Assembly: GCA_963699225.1 (NCBI GenBank)
Contig: OY969423.1
Coordinates: forward strand, 496,001-560,000
Origin: VRUE01 sp963699225
GTDB lineage: Bacteria; Actinomycetota; Thermoleophilia; Solirubrobacterales; 70-9
Direction: 5' to 3'
Length of the DNA stretch: 64,000 nt
Positions 40,759 through 49,322 of this stretch are shown one piece after another. The notes under the pieces were generated by a model. The model was not told where the DNA came from. It saw only the letters and a list, made by a program, of their open reading frames with translations, and did no database searches. Every line of letters starts with the position of its first letter. Positions within the stretch are counted from its first letter, which is position 1. Position numbers and translations under genes: made by a program.

Positions 40759-40786
40759 ATTATAGGTCCGTCAGCCAAAGGTTCAA
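40759..40786 (-). promoter_or_regulatory. Strong sigma-70-type promoter of the RsiG-like gene
   Basis: On the minus strand TTGAAC (40786 to 40781), a 16 nt spacer and a perfect TATAAT (40764 to 40759). The -35 hexamer covers the stop codon of pgsA, so the RsiG-like, FHA and FtsR-like genes have their own start while pgsA transcripts may also read through. The untranslated leader is about 40 nt. Confidence 0.8.
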
Positions 40787-41439
40787 CTGAAGGTTGAAGG
40801 TTGATTCCTCCTTTGCATGCTGCGGACTTCGCGGATCCCCGTTTGGGCGTAGAGGACGGTGGCCACGATCGCGAAGCCGAGGCCGACGATCAGCAGCGCT
40901 GAGGGCACCCAGCCGGCGAAGACCATGGCGAAGAAGATGCCGCCCATGATCGGGAAGACGGAGATCCGACCGGGCCAGTTGACCCGGATCTCGACCCCGT
41001 GGCGCAGGCCGTACTGGGCGAGAAAGAGCATCACCAGCTCGCGGGCGGCGAGCAGGGCGAGGGCCCAGCGCGGCAGCAGCTCGAAGTTCCAGCAGACGAC
41101 GGCGCCGGAGAGGATCGTGAGGCGGTCGACGAGCGGGTCGAGGATCGAGCCGAGACGGCTGTACTGGCCGGTGACCCGAGCCAAAAAGCCGTCGAGGTAA
41201 TCGCCGGCGGCGATCAACCAGAAGACGATCGCGGCCGGGGCGCTGCGGCCATCACCAGATTCGAAGGCGAGCCAGAGGAATAGCGGCAGCGCTGCGAGTC
41301 GCAGATAGCCGACCGCGTTGGGAATCGTCCACGGGTTGAGCGGTTCGCCCTTCTGCACCTGGCGCGGCGGCGGGCCGCTGCGGTCGAGGCCGAAGAGGCG
41401 GCGGATGCGGCCGCGGCCGAAGGGCGCCGTGTCAGCCAT
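40783..41439 (-). CDS. pgsA: CDP-alcohol phosphatidyltransferase (PgsA-type)
   Basis: 218 residues with several membrane helices. The CDP-alcohol transferase signature D-x2-D-G-x2-A-R-x8-G-x3-D-x3-D is complete (DYLDGFLARVTGQYSRLG, then ILDPLVDR). Enzymes of this group transfer CDP-diacylglycerol to glycerol 3-phosphate or inositol phosphate; PgsA is the most likely by neighbourhood and N-terminal NPWTIPNAVGYLRL. A basic N-terminal extension of about 30 residues precedes the first helix. Ends inside the -35 of the next promoter. Confidence 0.85.
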   Translation of the reverse strand: MADTAPFGRGRIRRLFGLDRSGPPPRQVQKGEPLNPWTIPNAVGYLRLAALPLFLWLAFESGDGRSAPAAIVFWLIAAGDYLDGFLARVTGQYSRLGSILDPLVDRLTILSGAVVCWNFELLPRWALALLAARELVMLFLAQYGLRHGVEIRVNWPGRISVFPIMGGIFFAMVFAGWVPSALLIVGLGFAIVATVLYAQTGIREVRSMQRRNQPSTFS

Positions 41440-41466
41440 CGGAGGCCCGTGGCTCCCGCGCCGCCG

Positions 41467-42978
41467 CTAGTACGCCTTGCCGAACACCGCTTCGACGACC
41501 GCCGGCTTGCCGGTGAGTACACAGGCGCTGCCGGGCGCTAGCTGCTGGTCGAAGGGGATGCACCGAACCGAGACCTTAAGCTCTTCGAGGATCGCGGTCG
41601 ACTCCGCCGCTTCGCTCCAGGGCGCCCTGACGAAGCCACTCGCTGCGGCGTCCTCCTCGCCGGCGAACCACTCGCGGAATGCGTCGGCGCCCTCGATGTC
41701 CCCTGCCGTCCTCGCTGCCAACCGCTCCGCGGCGAGCTCGAAGTAGCCAACCTGCATCAGCTCGAGGATCGGCCCTATCTTGGCCCCGATCTCTCCGCGC
41801 GGCACGCTCTCCATGCTGAGTTCCTCATCGTCTCGACGCCGCACCGCGACGACCCCCTGGTCAAGATCGCGGGGGCCGATTTCGATGATCAGCGGAACAC
41901 CCTTTCTCGTCCACTCCCAGCGCTTCGCCGGCCCCTCACGATCGCGAAAGTCGGCCAGCACGCGCAGCGGCCCGCCCTGGAAAGACTGCTCGCGAATCTC
42001 GGCCGTCAGCGCCTCCACCTCGGCACGGACGGCATCGTCGTCCTTGCCCCGCAGCACCGGGATGACGACGACCTGTTGCGGCGCGACCGTCGGCGGCAGG
42101 CGCAGGCCGAGATCGTCGCCGTGGGACATGATCAGAGCGCCGAGCAGGCGAGTGGAGACGCCCCAGGATGAGGTGTGGACGAGCTGGCGCTCGCCGTCTT
42201 TGTCGAGGAAGTCGATCTCGGCCGCCTCGGCGAAGCTCTGCCCCAAGTAGTGCGAGGTGCCGGCCTGCAAGGCCTTACCGTCCTGCATCATCGCCTCGAT
42301 TGAGAGGCTCATCACCGCGCCGGGAAAGCGCTCTTCCTCGGGCTTCTCGCCGGTTAGGACCGGCATCGCCAGGAAGGACTCGGCGAAGCGGCGGTAGACC
42401 TCGAGCATGTCCTCGGTCTCGCGCCGCGCCTCCTCCTCGCTGGCGTGCGCCGTGTGGCCCTCCTGCCAGAGGAACTCGGTGGTCCGCAGCAGAATCCGGG
42501 GGCGCATCTCCCAGCGCACCACGTTGGCCCACTGGTTGACCATCAGCGGCAGGTCGCGGTAGGAGTTGATCCACTTCGCGAACGACTTGCCGATGATCGT
42601 CTCCGAGGTCGGACGCACGATCAGTGGCTCGGTCAACTTCCCCCCAGGCCTCAATTTGCCGGGGTCAGCGGGGTCCTCTTCGAGCCTGTGGTGGGTCACC
42701 ACTGCCATCTCCTTGGCGAAGCCCTCGACGTGCTCGGCCTCCTCTTCGAAGTAGCTGAGGGGGATGAAAAGCGGGAAGTAGGCGTTCTGGGCGCCGCTGG
42801 CCTTGATTTCGCGATCGAGCTCGGCCTGCATCAACTCCCAGATCGCGTAGCCCCAGGGCCTGATCACCATCGAGCCGCGAACGTGGGCCAGTTCGGCGAC
42901 CTCCGCCTCGCGGACGACGCTCTGAAACCACGCCGGAAAATCCTCCTCGCGGGTCGGCGAGATTCCTTTCGAGGCCAT
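41467..42978 (-). CDS. proS: Prolyl-tRNA synthetase, archaeal/eukaryote-type
   Basis: Class II synthetase of 503 residues attaching proline to tRNA. The N-terminus starts directly with the catalytic core (SPTREEDFPAWFQ, RGSMVIRPWGYAIWE), motif 2 is FLWQEGHTAHA region, and motif 3 follows in SSWGVSTRLLGALIMSHGD. The large editing insertion of bacterial-type ProRS is absent and a C-terminal zinc-like/ProRS extension ends in YFGKAY-type residues, which is the archaeal-type plan found in many actinobacteria and others. TAGACT lies 7 nt before the ATG. Confidence 0.94.
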   Translation of the reverse strand: MASKGISPTREEDFPAWFQSVVREAEVAELAHVRGSMVIRPWGYAIWELMQAELDREIKASGAQNAYFPLFIPLSYFEEEAEHVEGFAKEMAVVTHHRLEEDPADPGKLRPGGKLTEPLIVRPTSETIIGKSFAKWINSYRDLPLMVNQWANVVRWEMRPRILLRTTEFLWQEGHTAHASEEEARRETEDMLEVYRRFAESFLAMPVLTGEKPEEERFPGAVMSLSIEAMMQDGKALQAGTSHYLGQSFAEAAEIDFLDKDGERQLVHTSSWGVSTRLLGALIMSHGDDLGLRLPPTVAPQQVVVIPVLRGKDDDAVRAEVEALTAEIREQSFQGGPLRVLADFRDREGPAKRWEWTRKGVPLIIEIGPRDLDQGVVAVRRRDDEELSMESVPRGEIGAKIGPILELMQVGYFELAAERLAARTAGDIEGADAFREWFAGEEDAAASGFVRAPWSEAAESTAILEELKVSVRCIPFDQQLAPGSACVLTGKPAVVEAVFGKAY

Positions 42979-42985
42979 TGCGGCG

Positions 42986-42991
42986 AGTCTA
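42986..42991 (-). promoter_or_regulatory. -10 element TAGACT, leaderless proS
   Basis: Minus-strand TAGACT, spacer CGCCGCA (7 nt), then the ATG at 42978, with no Shine-Dalgarno sequence. The hexamer sits in the 18 bp between ispG and proS. Confidence 0.55.
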
Positions 42992-42996
42992 TTTAC

Positions 42997-44250
42997 TCAG
43001 GCGCGAGTGAAGCGGCGGCCGGCTGTGGGTGAGGCCTCCTCGTCGAGCAGGACCTTGTCCGACTCGCCCTTTTCGGCCGCTTCGTGCTCCATCCGCGCGA
43101 TCTTCTCGGGCGTCAGGTCACCGGCGTTCTCGGCCTCGATCTTGGCCAGCCAGGCCGCCCCCTCGCGCGACTCGTTCTCATCGAACTCGACCGCGCCGCG
43201 GTCGAGCGACTTGTCGATCTCCTCGAAGAGCGTGTCGACGAGCTTCTCCTGGGGCACCTTGCGCAGCGGCTTGCCGTGAGCATAGATCAGGCCCTCGTTC
43301 TTGGCGCCGGCGATGCCGAAGTCCGCGTGCGAGGCCTCGCCGATCCCGTTCACCGCGCAGCCGAGCACAGCGACCTCGATCGGCTCCTCGTAGCTTTCCA
43401 GCCGCCGCTCGATTTCAGCCACGACCGAGTCCATGTCGAACTGCAGGCGGCCGCAGGTCGGGCAGGCGATCAAGACCGGGCCGCGCTCGCGCAGCTGCAG
43501 CGCCTTGAGGATCTCCCAGGCGACCTTGACCTCCTCCTCGGCGTGGAAGGTCGAAAGACTGATGCGGATCGTGTCGCCGACCCCGTCGGCGAGCAGCGTG
43601 CCCAGGCCGACTGCCGACTTGAGCGAGCCCGACCACTTGGTGCCGGCCTCGGTGATGCCGAGGTGCAGCGGGTAGGGGATCTTCTCCGAGAGCAGGCGAT
43701 TGGCGGCGATCGTGTTGGGCACGTTGGTCGACTTGATCGAGACCTTGAAGTTCTCGAAGTCGAGACCCTCCATGAGCTCGACGAACTCGACCGCGGCGGC
43801 GACCAGCGCCTCGACCGGGCTCTCACGCTCGAGTGCGTGCAGGTGCTTGGGCAGGGAGCCCGAGTTGACCCCGATCCGCATCGGCACGCCGGCAGCGTTG
43901 GCACGCTCAGCAACCTCGGCGACCTTGTCGCGCCCACCGATGTTGCCGGGGTTGAGGCGGATGCAGTGGGCGCCGGCGTCGATCGCCTTCAGGGCAAGGG
44001 TGTGGTTGAAGTGGATGTCGGCGATCACCGGGATCGGCGAGTCCTTGACGATCGTCTTCAGCGCCTCGACGTCCTCGTCGCGCGGCACCGCGCAGCGCAC
44101 GATGTCGGCGCCCGCATCGGCAACCTTGCGGATCTGCTCCATCGTCGCCGCCAGGTTGGCGGTCTCGGTCTTGGTCATCGTCTGCACAGCGACCGGGGCG
44201 CCACCACCAATCGGCACGCCGCCGACGAATATCTGCCGCTTGGAAGCCAT
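42997..44250 (-). CDS. ispG: 4-hydroxy-3-methylbut-2-en-1-yl diphosphate synthase IspG (GcpE)
   Basis: Iron-sulfur enzyme of 417 residues of the MEP isoprenoid pathway, converting MEcPP to HMBPP. A TIM-barrel-like N-terminus (QTMTKTETANLAATMEQIR, RLNPGNIGG) is followed by the 4Fe-4S domain with CPTCGR and VLGCAVNGIGEASHAD. The same pathway is represented by dxr at 48.2-49.3 kb. The C-terminal 40 residues are an extra charged tail. TAGGCT at exactly 6 nt before the ATG makes it an excellent leaderless candidate. Confidence 0.96.
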   Translation of the reverse strand: MASKRQIFVGGVPIGGGAPVAVQTMTKTETANLAATMEQIRKVADAGADIVRCAVPRDEDVEALKTIVKDSPIPVIADIHFNHTLALKAIDAGAHCIRLNPGNIGGRDKVAEVAERANAAGVPMRIGVNSGSLPKHLHALERESPVEALVAAAVEFVELMEGLDFENFKVSIKSTNVPNTIAANRLLSEKIPYPLHLGITEAGTKWSGSLKSAVGLGTLLADGVGDTIRISLSTFHAEEEVKVAWEILKALQLRERGPVLIACPTCGRLQFDMDSVVAEIERRLESYEEPIEVAVLGCAVNGIGEASHADFGIAGAKNEGLIYAHGKPLRKVPQEKLVDTLFEEIDKSLDRGAVEFDENESREGAAWLAKIEAENAGDLTPEKIARMEHEAAEKGESDKVLLDEEASPTAGRRFTRA

Positions 44251-44256
44251 GTGCAG

Positions 44257-44262
44257 AGCCTA
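44257..44262 (-). promoter_or_regulatory. -10 element TAGGCT, leaderless ispG
   Basis: Minus-strand TAGGCT, spacer CTGCAC, then ATG at 44250; identical hexamer and spacing to hisF and the MBL-fold gene. Confidence 0.65.
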
Positions 44263-44311
44263 GCGATGGGGCTTGGTTGCGCGGATTGAACCTTGGCCAT
44301 GGGTGGGGCGT

Positions 44312-46123
44312 ATGCAGAAACGCATGGGGACGCAGACCTGCGGCAAAGGGAGAGCGGCCGGCAGCCGATGGCGGGCGAGCCTCGGCCTGCCCCTGCTCGT
44401 CGCCGCGTTGTTCCTGCTCACCGCCGCTCCCGCCCAAGCGACCTTCCACCTGATCAAGGTGCGCGAGGTGCATCCGGGCACCAGCGACGACAGCTACGTC
44501 GAGCTACAGATGTTCGCGGCGGGCCAGAGCCTGCTCAGTGGCCACTCGATGACGCTCTACAGCGCCAGTGGCTCGCTGACGCACAGCTCGACCTTCTCCT
44601 CTTCGGTCCCCAACTCGGCAAACCAGCAGACGGTGCTGATCGGCGACACCCGCGTGCAGGAAGCATTCGGCGTTGCCCCCGACCTCGTCGACAGCGGCCT
44701 CACGATCAGCGCCGCCGGCGGTGCCGCCTGCTGGAATGCCGGGGGCATACCGGCCGATTGCGTCGCCTGGGGCAACTTCAGCGGTGGCGCCGCCCTGCAG
44801 CTGGCGACGGGCACCACGGTGGGATCGCCCGTCTCCCCCGCTGGCATCACCGCCGGCAAGGCGATCCGGCGCACGATCGAACCGGGCTGCCCGACCCTGC
44901 TCGAGGAAAGTGACGACAGCGACAGCAGTGCCACCGACTTCTCCGAGGTGACCCCCGCACCGCGCAACGACGCCAGCCCGATCGGCGAGCACACCTGTGC
45001 CGGCGCCCCCAACACCGCGATCGATGACAAGCCGGCGCTGCGCTCGAACAGCAGTAGTGCCGAATTCACCTACGAAGCCCCCACCGCGACCAGCTACGAA
45101 TGCAAGCTCGACACAGCTGTCTTCAGCACTTGTCCGCTGGGCGGGCCGAAGGAATACACGGGCCTCGCCGACGGCAGCCACACCTTCCAGGTGCGCGGCG
45201 TCAACGCCTCCGGCCCTGACCCAACCCCGGCTAGCTACACCTGGACGGTCGACACCACTCCCCCGGTCACCGCGATCGACACCCACCCGGCCGACCCGAG
45301 CCCGGGCGCCACCGCCCAGTTCACCTACCACGCACCGAACGAGCCCGGCACGAGCTTCAAGTGCTCGCTGGACGGCGCCCTCGCGTCTGCCTGCCCGACC
45401 AGCGGGATGACTTACCACGGTCTCGCCGACGGTATGCACACTTTCGCGGTTGAAGCCACCGATGGCGCCGGCAATCAGCAGCTGGCCCCTACCGAATTCA
45501 GCTGGACCGTCGACAACTCCCTGCTCGACACGACGCCACCGCAGACGACGATCGAGTCGGGACCACCGGATCCGAGCGAAAGCTCCAGCGCCAGCTTCAC
45601 CTACGCCTCAAACGAGCCGGGCTCCAGCTTCGAATGCTCGCTCGACGGCGCGCCCTTCACGAGCTGCCCGGTAAGCGGCACCTCCTACAGCGGCCTGGGC
45701 AACGGCTCCCACGCCTTTCAGGTGCGCGCCACCGATGCAAGCGCCAACACCGATCAGACCCCCGCCGGCTACAGCTTCAATGTGGCGCTCCCGCCGCCGA
45801 CGCTGCCAACGCAGTCCTCCCCACTCCCGGCGCCGCCGGCCGTCCCTCCTCCCGGCAAGACAAAGCCGATAGCGCCAGAGACGACGCTCGCCAAGCCCGC
45901 CACCAGGACACATGACCGCACGCCGACCTTCCGCTTCAGCGCCAGTAGGCAAGGTGCGAACTTCCAGTGCAAGCTCGACGGTGGCGCGTTTCACAGCTGC
46001 CGCTCCCCCTTCACCACTAAGAAGCTCAGCTTCGGATCGCACACCCTGCAAGTACGTGCGGTGACGCAAGACGTGACGGACCCCACCCCCGCCAAGCTCA
46101 ATTTCAAGATCGTCAAAGGCTGA
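44312..46123 (+). CDS. Secreted protein: N-terminal domain plus four cysteine-paired Ig-like repeats
   Basis: 603 residues from ATG 44312 (TTG 44273 is an alternative). After a signal peptide ending near APAQA, residues about 40-230 form a domain (KVREVHPGTSDDSYVELQMF and similar) that resembles lamin-tail-type surface domains. Four repeats of about 85 residues follow. Each has a FxCxLDG core, a second cysteine about 7 residues later and a GSHTFQVRA motif, closing with TPAxYxWxVD. Repeats resemble bacterial Ig-like modules of surface proteins. A Pro-rich linker separates the third from the fourth. The gene interrupts the ispG-rseP neighbourhood together with its shorter paralogue. Confidence 0.8.
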   Translation: MQKRMGTQTCGKGRAAGSRWRASLGLPLLVAALFLLTAAPAQATFHLIKVREVHPGTSDDSYVELQMFAAGQSLLSGHSMTLYSASGSLTHSSTFSSSVPNSANQQTVLIGDTRVQEAFGVAPDLVDSGLTISAAGGAACWNAGGIPADCVAWGNFSGGAALQLATGTTVGSPVSPAGITAGKAIRRTIEPGCPTLLEESDDSDSSATDFSEVTPAPRNDASPIGEHTCAGAPNTAIDDKPALRSNSSSAEFTYEAPTATSYECKLDTAVFSTCPLGGPKEYTGLADGSHTFQVRGVNASGPDPTPASYTWTVDTTPPVTAIDTHPADPSPGATAQFTYHAPNEPGTSFKCSLDGALASACPTSGMTYHGLADGMHTFAVEATDGAGNQQLAPTEFSWTVDNSLLDTTPPQTTIESGPPDPSESSSASFTYASNEPGSSFECSLDGAPFTSCPVSGTSYSGLGNGSHAFQVRATDASANTDQTPAGYSFNVALPPPTLPTQSSPLPAPPAVPPPGKTKPIAPETTLAKPATRTHDRTPTFRFSASRQGANFQCKLDGGAFHSCRSPFTTKKLSFGSHTLQVRAVTQDVTDPTPAKLNFKIVKG

Positions 46124-46131
46124 TCGGCTCG

Positions 46132-47058
46132 ATGCGCAAGCTCGGGATCCTGACTGCGGCGCTGACGTCACTGCTCGCTCTGACCTGGCCCGCCGCCGCA
46201 TCGGCCACTTTCCACGAGATGTCAATCCGCGAGGTGTACCCGGGCTCGCTCGCTCAACCGGAATCCGAATACGTCGAGCTGCAGATGTGGGCTCCGGGCC
46301 AAAACCTCGTCGGAGGTCACGTTCTGAAGACCTACAACGCGAGCGGCGCCGTAACCAGCACGAACACCTTCGCCAGCGATGTGTCGGGCAGCGCGAATCA
46401 GAGCACCATCCTTCTCGCCACCTCCGGAGCGGAAACTGAGTTCGGAGTGAGCGCTGACACCGCTCTGTCCACCGGCAAGCTCGACCCGGTAGGAGGCGCA
46501 GTCTGCTGGGAAAACCTGGACTGCGTTTCTTGGGGCAACTTCAGTGGCGCCCTGCCCAGCCCCGCTGGTACTCCCGCGGCGGTGATCCCCGATGGAATGG
46601 CCCTGCGCCGAACCATCGCTCCCGGCTGCGCCACCCTGCTCGAGCCCACCGATGACCATGACAACAGCGCCGCCGACTTCTCCCCTGTCTTCCCGGCGCC
46701 ACGGCCCAACTCGGTCGCACCCAGCGAGCGCCGCTGTCCCGGCAACGTCGAAGGCGGTCCCGCCGGCGGAGGCTCGGCGGGACCGAACCAGAAGGGTGCG
46801 CCCCAGACAACCCTGCGACACAAACCCGGCAAGAAGATCAGCGACCGCACGCCGGCCTTCCGCTTCACCTCCAGTGAGCCCCACTCGGCCTTTCAGTGCA
46901 AGCTCGACGACAAGCCCTTCCGGCCCTGCCGTTCACCCTTTACGACCAGGCCGCTGACGCTGGGCTCGCACATCTTCAAGGTCCGCGCCCGCGATGACTC
47001 GGGCAAGCTCGACCCGAGCCCGGCCTCCTACGGCTTCAAGGTCATCACGAGGAAATAG
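46132..47058 (+). CDS. Secreted paralogue: same N-terminal domain with a single Ig-like repeat
   Basis: 308 residues with a signal peptide (ILTAALTSLLALTWPAAASA). The N-terminal domain (EMSIREVYPGSLAQPESEYVE, WGNFSGALP, RRTIAPGCATLLEPTDD) aligns by eye with the upstream protein, sharing the Cys-containing WENLDCVSWGNFSG type strand. Only one Ig-like repeat follows, which is closest to the last repeat of the neighbour (RSPFTT core, GSHIFKVRA). The 8 bp gap makes an operon probable. It is best read as a tandem duplicate with a different repeat number. Confidence 0.8.
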   Translation: MRKLGILTAALTSLLALTWPAAASATFHEMSIREVYPGSLAQPESEYVELQMWAPGQNLVGGHVLKTYNASGAVTSTNTFASDVSGSANQSTILLATSGAETEFGVSADTALSTGKLDPVGGAVCWENLDCVSWGNFSGALPSPAGTPAAVIPDGMALRRTIAPGCATLLEPTDDHDNSAADFSPVFPAPRPNSVAPSERRCPGNVEGGPAGGGSAGPNQKGAPQTTLRHKPGKKISDRTPAFRFTSSEPHSAFQCKLDDKPFRPCRSPFTTRPLTLGSHIFKVRARDDSGKLDPSPASYGFKVITRK

Positions 47059-47066
47059 GCCAGCGC

Positions 47067-48158
47067 TCAGCGGACGTTGAAGCCTTCGCCGGTGAGGCGG
47101 CCAATGTCGTTGGTGAGGCCGATCACGACGAGCATCACGACCAGGATGATGCCGACGACGCTGGCGAGCTCCATCACTCGCAATGAGACCGGTTTGCCGC
47201 GAACCTTCTCGACCAGGCTCCAGAAGATATGGCCGCCGTCGAGGGGGAGGAACGGGAAGAGGTTGATTAGCCCCAGCGAGAGGCTGACCACCGCAAGAAA
47301 TGTCAGCGCCGCGGTGGCGCCGAGCTGGATCGTCTGATGGCCGACGTCGCTGACGCCGACGACCCCTGAGATTTCTTTGCGTTCCTTGGCATCGAAGATC
47401 CTCGCAAAGCGCGTTGAGGTTTCCGTGACGATCAGCCAGGCAAAGTTGCCAGCGCGACTCACAGCGGTGCCGACGCCAATGGCCTCTGGCCGGCTGTCAA
47501 ACGAGAATCCGACGAGGGTCTGTTTCGCTGCGGCGCTGTATTCGGGGTCAGCGGAGACATTCTCCACGTTGCCATCGCGCTTGATCGTCAAGGTCACCGG
47601 GGTAAGGGCGGTGCAGCCATCTTTCTGTTCGCCGGCGCACTGGTGAGTACCAATCTCTTCGCGAAAACGTTTGATTCGCGCTTCACTGTCCAGGCCGCGA
47701 TAGCGATGGCCGTCAACGGCGAGGATCCTGTCGCCCGGCTTGAGGACGCCGGCCGCAGGCGTCTTCGGTACCACTTCTCTGACGCTCTGAGTAGGAACGG
47801 AGGCGTTCGTCAGGGCGACGACGAAGAGGATCGCCAAGCCGAGCACGATGTTGACCGCAGGCCCAGCCCCGATCACGACAATTCGCTTCCAGACAGGCTG
47901 GCGGCAGTAGGCGCGATCGGCGACCTCTGGAGGGACGTCCTCCTCCGCGGTCATGCCGGTGATTTTCACGTAGCCGCCGAGCGGGATCGCCGCCACGCCG
48001 TACTCGGTCTCGCCACGCCGTACGGAGAAGAGCTTGGGGCCAAAGAAGAGGAAGAACTTCTCGACCCGCATCCCGGTCGCCTTGGCCGCGAAGAAGTGGC
48101 CCGCCTCGTGAACCATTATGAGCAGGCAGAACCCGCCGAAGACCAGCAACCAGCTCAT
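47067..48158 (-). CDS. rseP: Site-2 membrane metalloprotease RseP (M50B)
   Basis: Intramembrane protease of 363 residues. The zinc site is HEAGH at residues 17-21 in the first helix, the third zinc ligand is in FLPLDGGHIFW near the C-terminal side, and a single PDZ domain lies between (around GVLKPGDRILAVDGH). It cuts membrane-bound anti-sigma or signal-peptide remnants. ATG overlaps the dxr stop (ATGA), so translation is coupled. In many genomes the next gene would be ispG; here two secreted genes intervene on the other strand. Confidence 0.94.
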   Translation of the reverse strand: MSWLLVFGGFCLLIMVHEAGHFFAAKATGMRVEKFFLFFGPKLFSVRRGETEYGVAAIPLGGYVKITGMTAEEDVPPEVADRAYCRQPVWKRIVVIGAGPAVNIVLGLAILFVVALTNASVPTQSVREVVPKTPAAGVLKPGDRILAVDGHRYRGLDSEARIKRFREEIGTHQCAGEQKDGCTALTPVTLTIKRDGNVENVSADPEYSAAAKQTLVGFSFDSRPEAIGVGTAVSRAGNFAWLIVTETSTRFARIFDAKERKEISGVVGVSDVGHQTIQLGATAALTFLAVVSLSLGLINLFPFLPLDGGHIFWSLVEKVRGKPVSLRVMELASVVGIILVVMLVVIGLTNDIGRLTGEGFNVR

Positions 48159-49303
48159 ACCCGTGCCAACCCCCCAACTTCCTCTTCGGTGCGGCGCCGC
48201 GCCTCGGCGTCGACCGCGAAGAGGTCCTCGAAATGGGTGGGCTGGACCGCCGGCATCGCCAGCAGAACCCGCTCGATCAGGGTCGGGATCGTGGTGAAGC
48301 CGATCTTGCCGGCGAGGAAGGCCGCGACCGCGATCTCATCGGCGGCGTTGAGCACGCACGGCGCGGTCCCTCCCGCCCTGCCGGCGTCGAGGGCCAACCG
48401 CAGGCAGGCGAAGGTCTCGAGGTCCGGCGGCTCGAAGCCGAGCTGCCCGACCGCGGCCAGGTCGAGCCGCGGCACCGCGACATCGGCACGCTCGGGGTAG
48501 TGCAGGGCGTAGGAGATCGGCACGCGCATATCCGGATGGCCGAGGTGGGCCATGGTGGCGCCGTCGTTGAGGTCGATCAGCGAGTGGACGATCGACTGCG
48601 GGTGGACGACGACCTCGATCTGCTCGAAGGGAACGCCGAAGAGGTGGTGCGCCTCGATCGCCTCGAAGCCCTTGTTCATCAGCGTCGCCGAGTCGATCGT
48701 GATCCGCCCGCCCATCGCCCAGGTCGGGTGGGCAAGCGCGTCCTCCACGCTGACACCCTCGAGGTCGGTACGACCGCGGAAAGGTCCACCAGATGCGGTG
48801 AGGACGAGGCGGTCGATCGTCCCCGGCGCGCGCTCGGCGCCGATCAGCTGGAAGAGCGCCGAGTGCTCGGAGTCGACCGGCAGCAGGCGCGCCCCGGTCG
48901 CTTCGGCCAGCGCCATCGTCAGCTCGCCACCGATCACCAGGCTCTCCTTGTTGGCCAGGGCGACGTCGATCCCCTCACCTAGGGCGACGATCGTCGGCGC
49001 CAGTCCGGCGGCGCCGACGATGCCGTTGAGGACCAGGTCGGGCTCAGAGGTGAGGATCAACTCGCGGATGCCCGCCTCACCCTCGAGGACCTGACCGTCC
49101 CAGGCGCCGCGCGCCGCCCGGGCGGAATCGACATCGGAGAAAGCGACGGATCTGACGCCGTGCTCGCTTGCCTGAGCAAGCACGCGCTCCCAGCTCGAGC
49201 CAGCCGCCAGGGCGACGATTTCGAGCTCGTCGGAGGCGGCGACGATTTCGAGCGCCTGCGTGCCGATCGAACCGGTGCTGCCGAGGATTGCCAGCTTCTT
49301 CAT
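48155..49303 (-). CDS. dxr: 1-deoxy-D-xylulose 5-phosphate reductoisomerase
   Basis: 382 residues; MEP-pathway enzyme making MEP from DXP with NADPH. NADPH loop LAILGSTGSIGTQ, substrate-binding LLPVDSEHSALFQ, GPFRG and EAHHLFGVP with metal-binding Glu. TACACT stands 7 nt before the ATG at 49303, so it may have a promoter of its own in the 19 bp after cdsA. With ispG this supports MEP-based isoprenoids here. Confidence 0.96.
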   Translation of the reverse strand: MKKLAILGSTGSIGTQALEIVAASDELEIVALAAGSSWERVLAQASEHGVRSVAFSDVDSARAARGAWDGQVLEGEAGIRELILTSEPDLVLNGIVGAAGLAPTIVALGEGIDVALANKESLVIGGELTMALAEATGARLLPVDSEHSALFQLIGAERAPGTIDRLVLTASGGPFRGRTDLEGVSVEDALAHPTWAMGGRITIDSATLMNKGFEAIEAHHLFGVPFEQIEVVVHPQSIVHSLIDLNDGATMAHLGHPDMRVPISYALHYPERADVAVPRLDLAAVGQLGFEPPDLETFACLRLALDAGRAGGTAPCVLNAADEIAVAAFLAGKIGFTTIPTLIERVLLAMPAVQPTHFEDLFAVDAEARRRTEEEVGGLARV

Positions 49304-49322
49304 CTAAGTCAGTGTAGGAAGC

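Noticed and set aside
40787..40805. Short tandem AAGGTTG-type repeat
   Set aside because: Only about two copies, inside the 3' coding end of pgsA; no reason to regard it as a repeat element.
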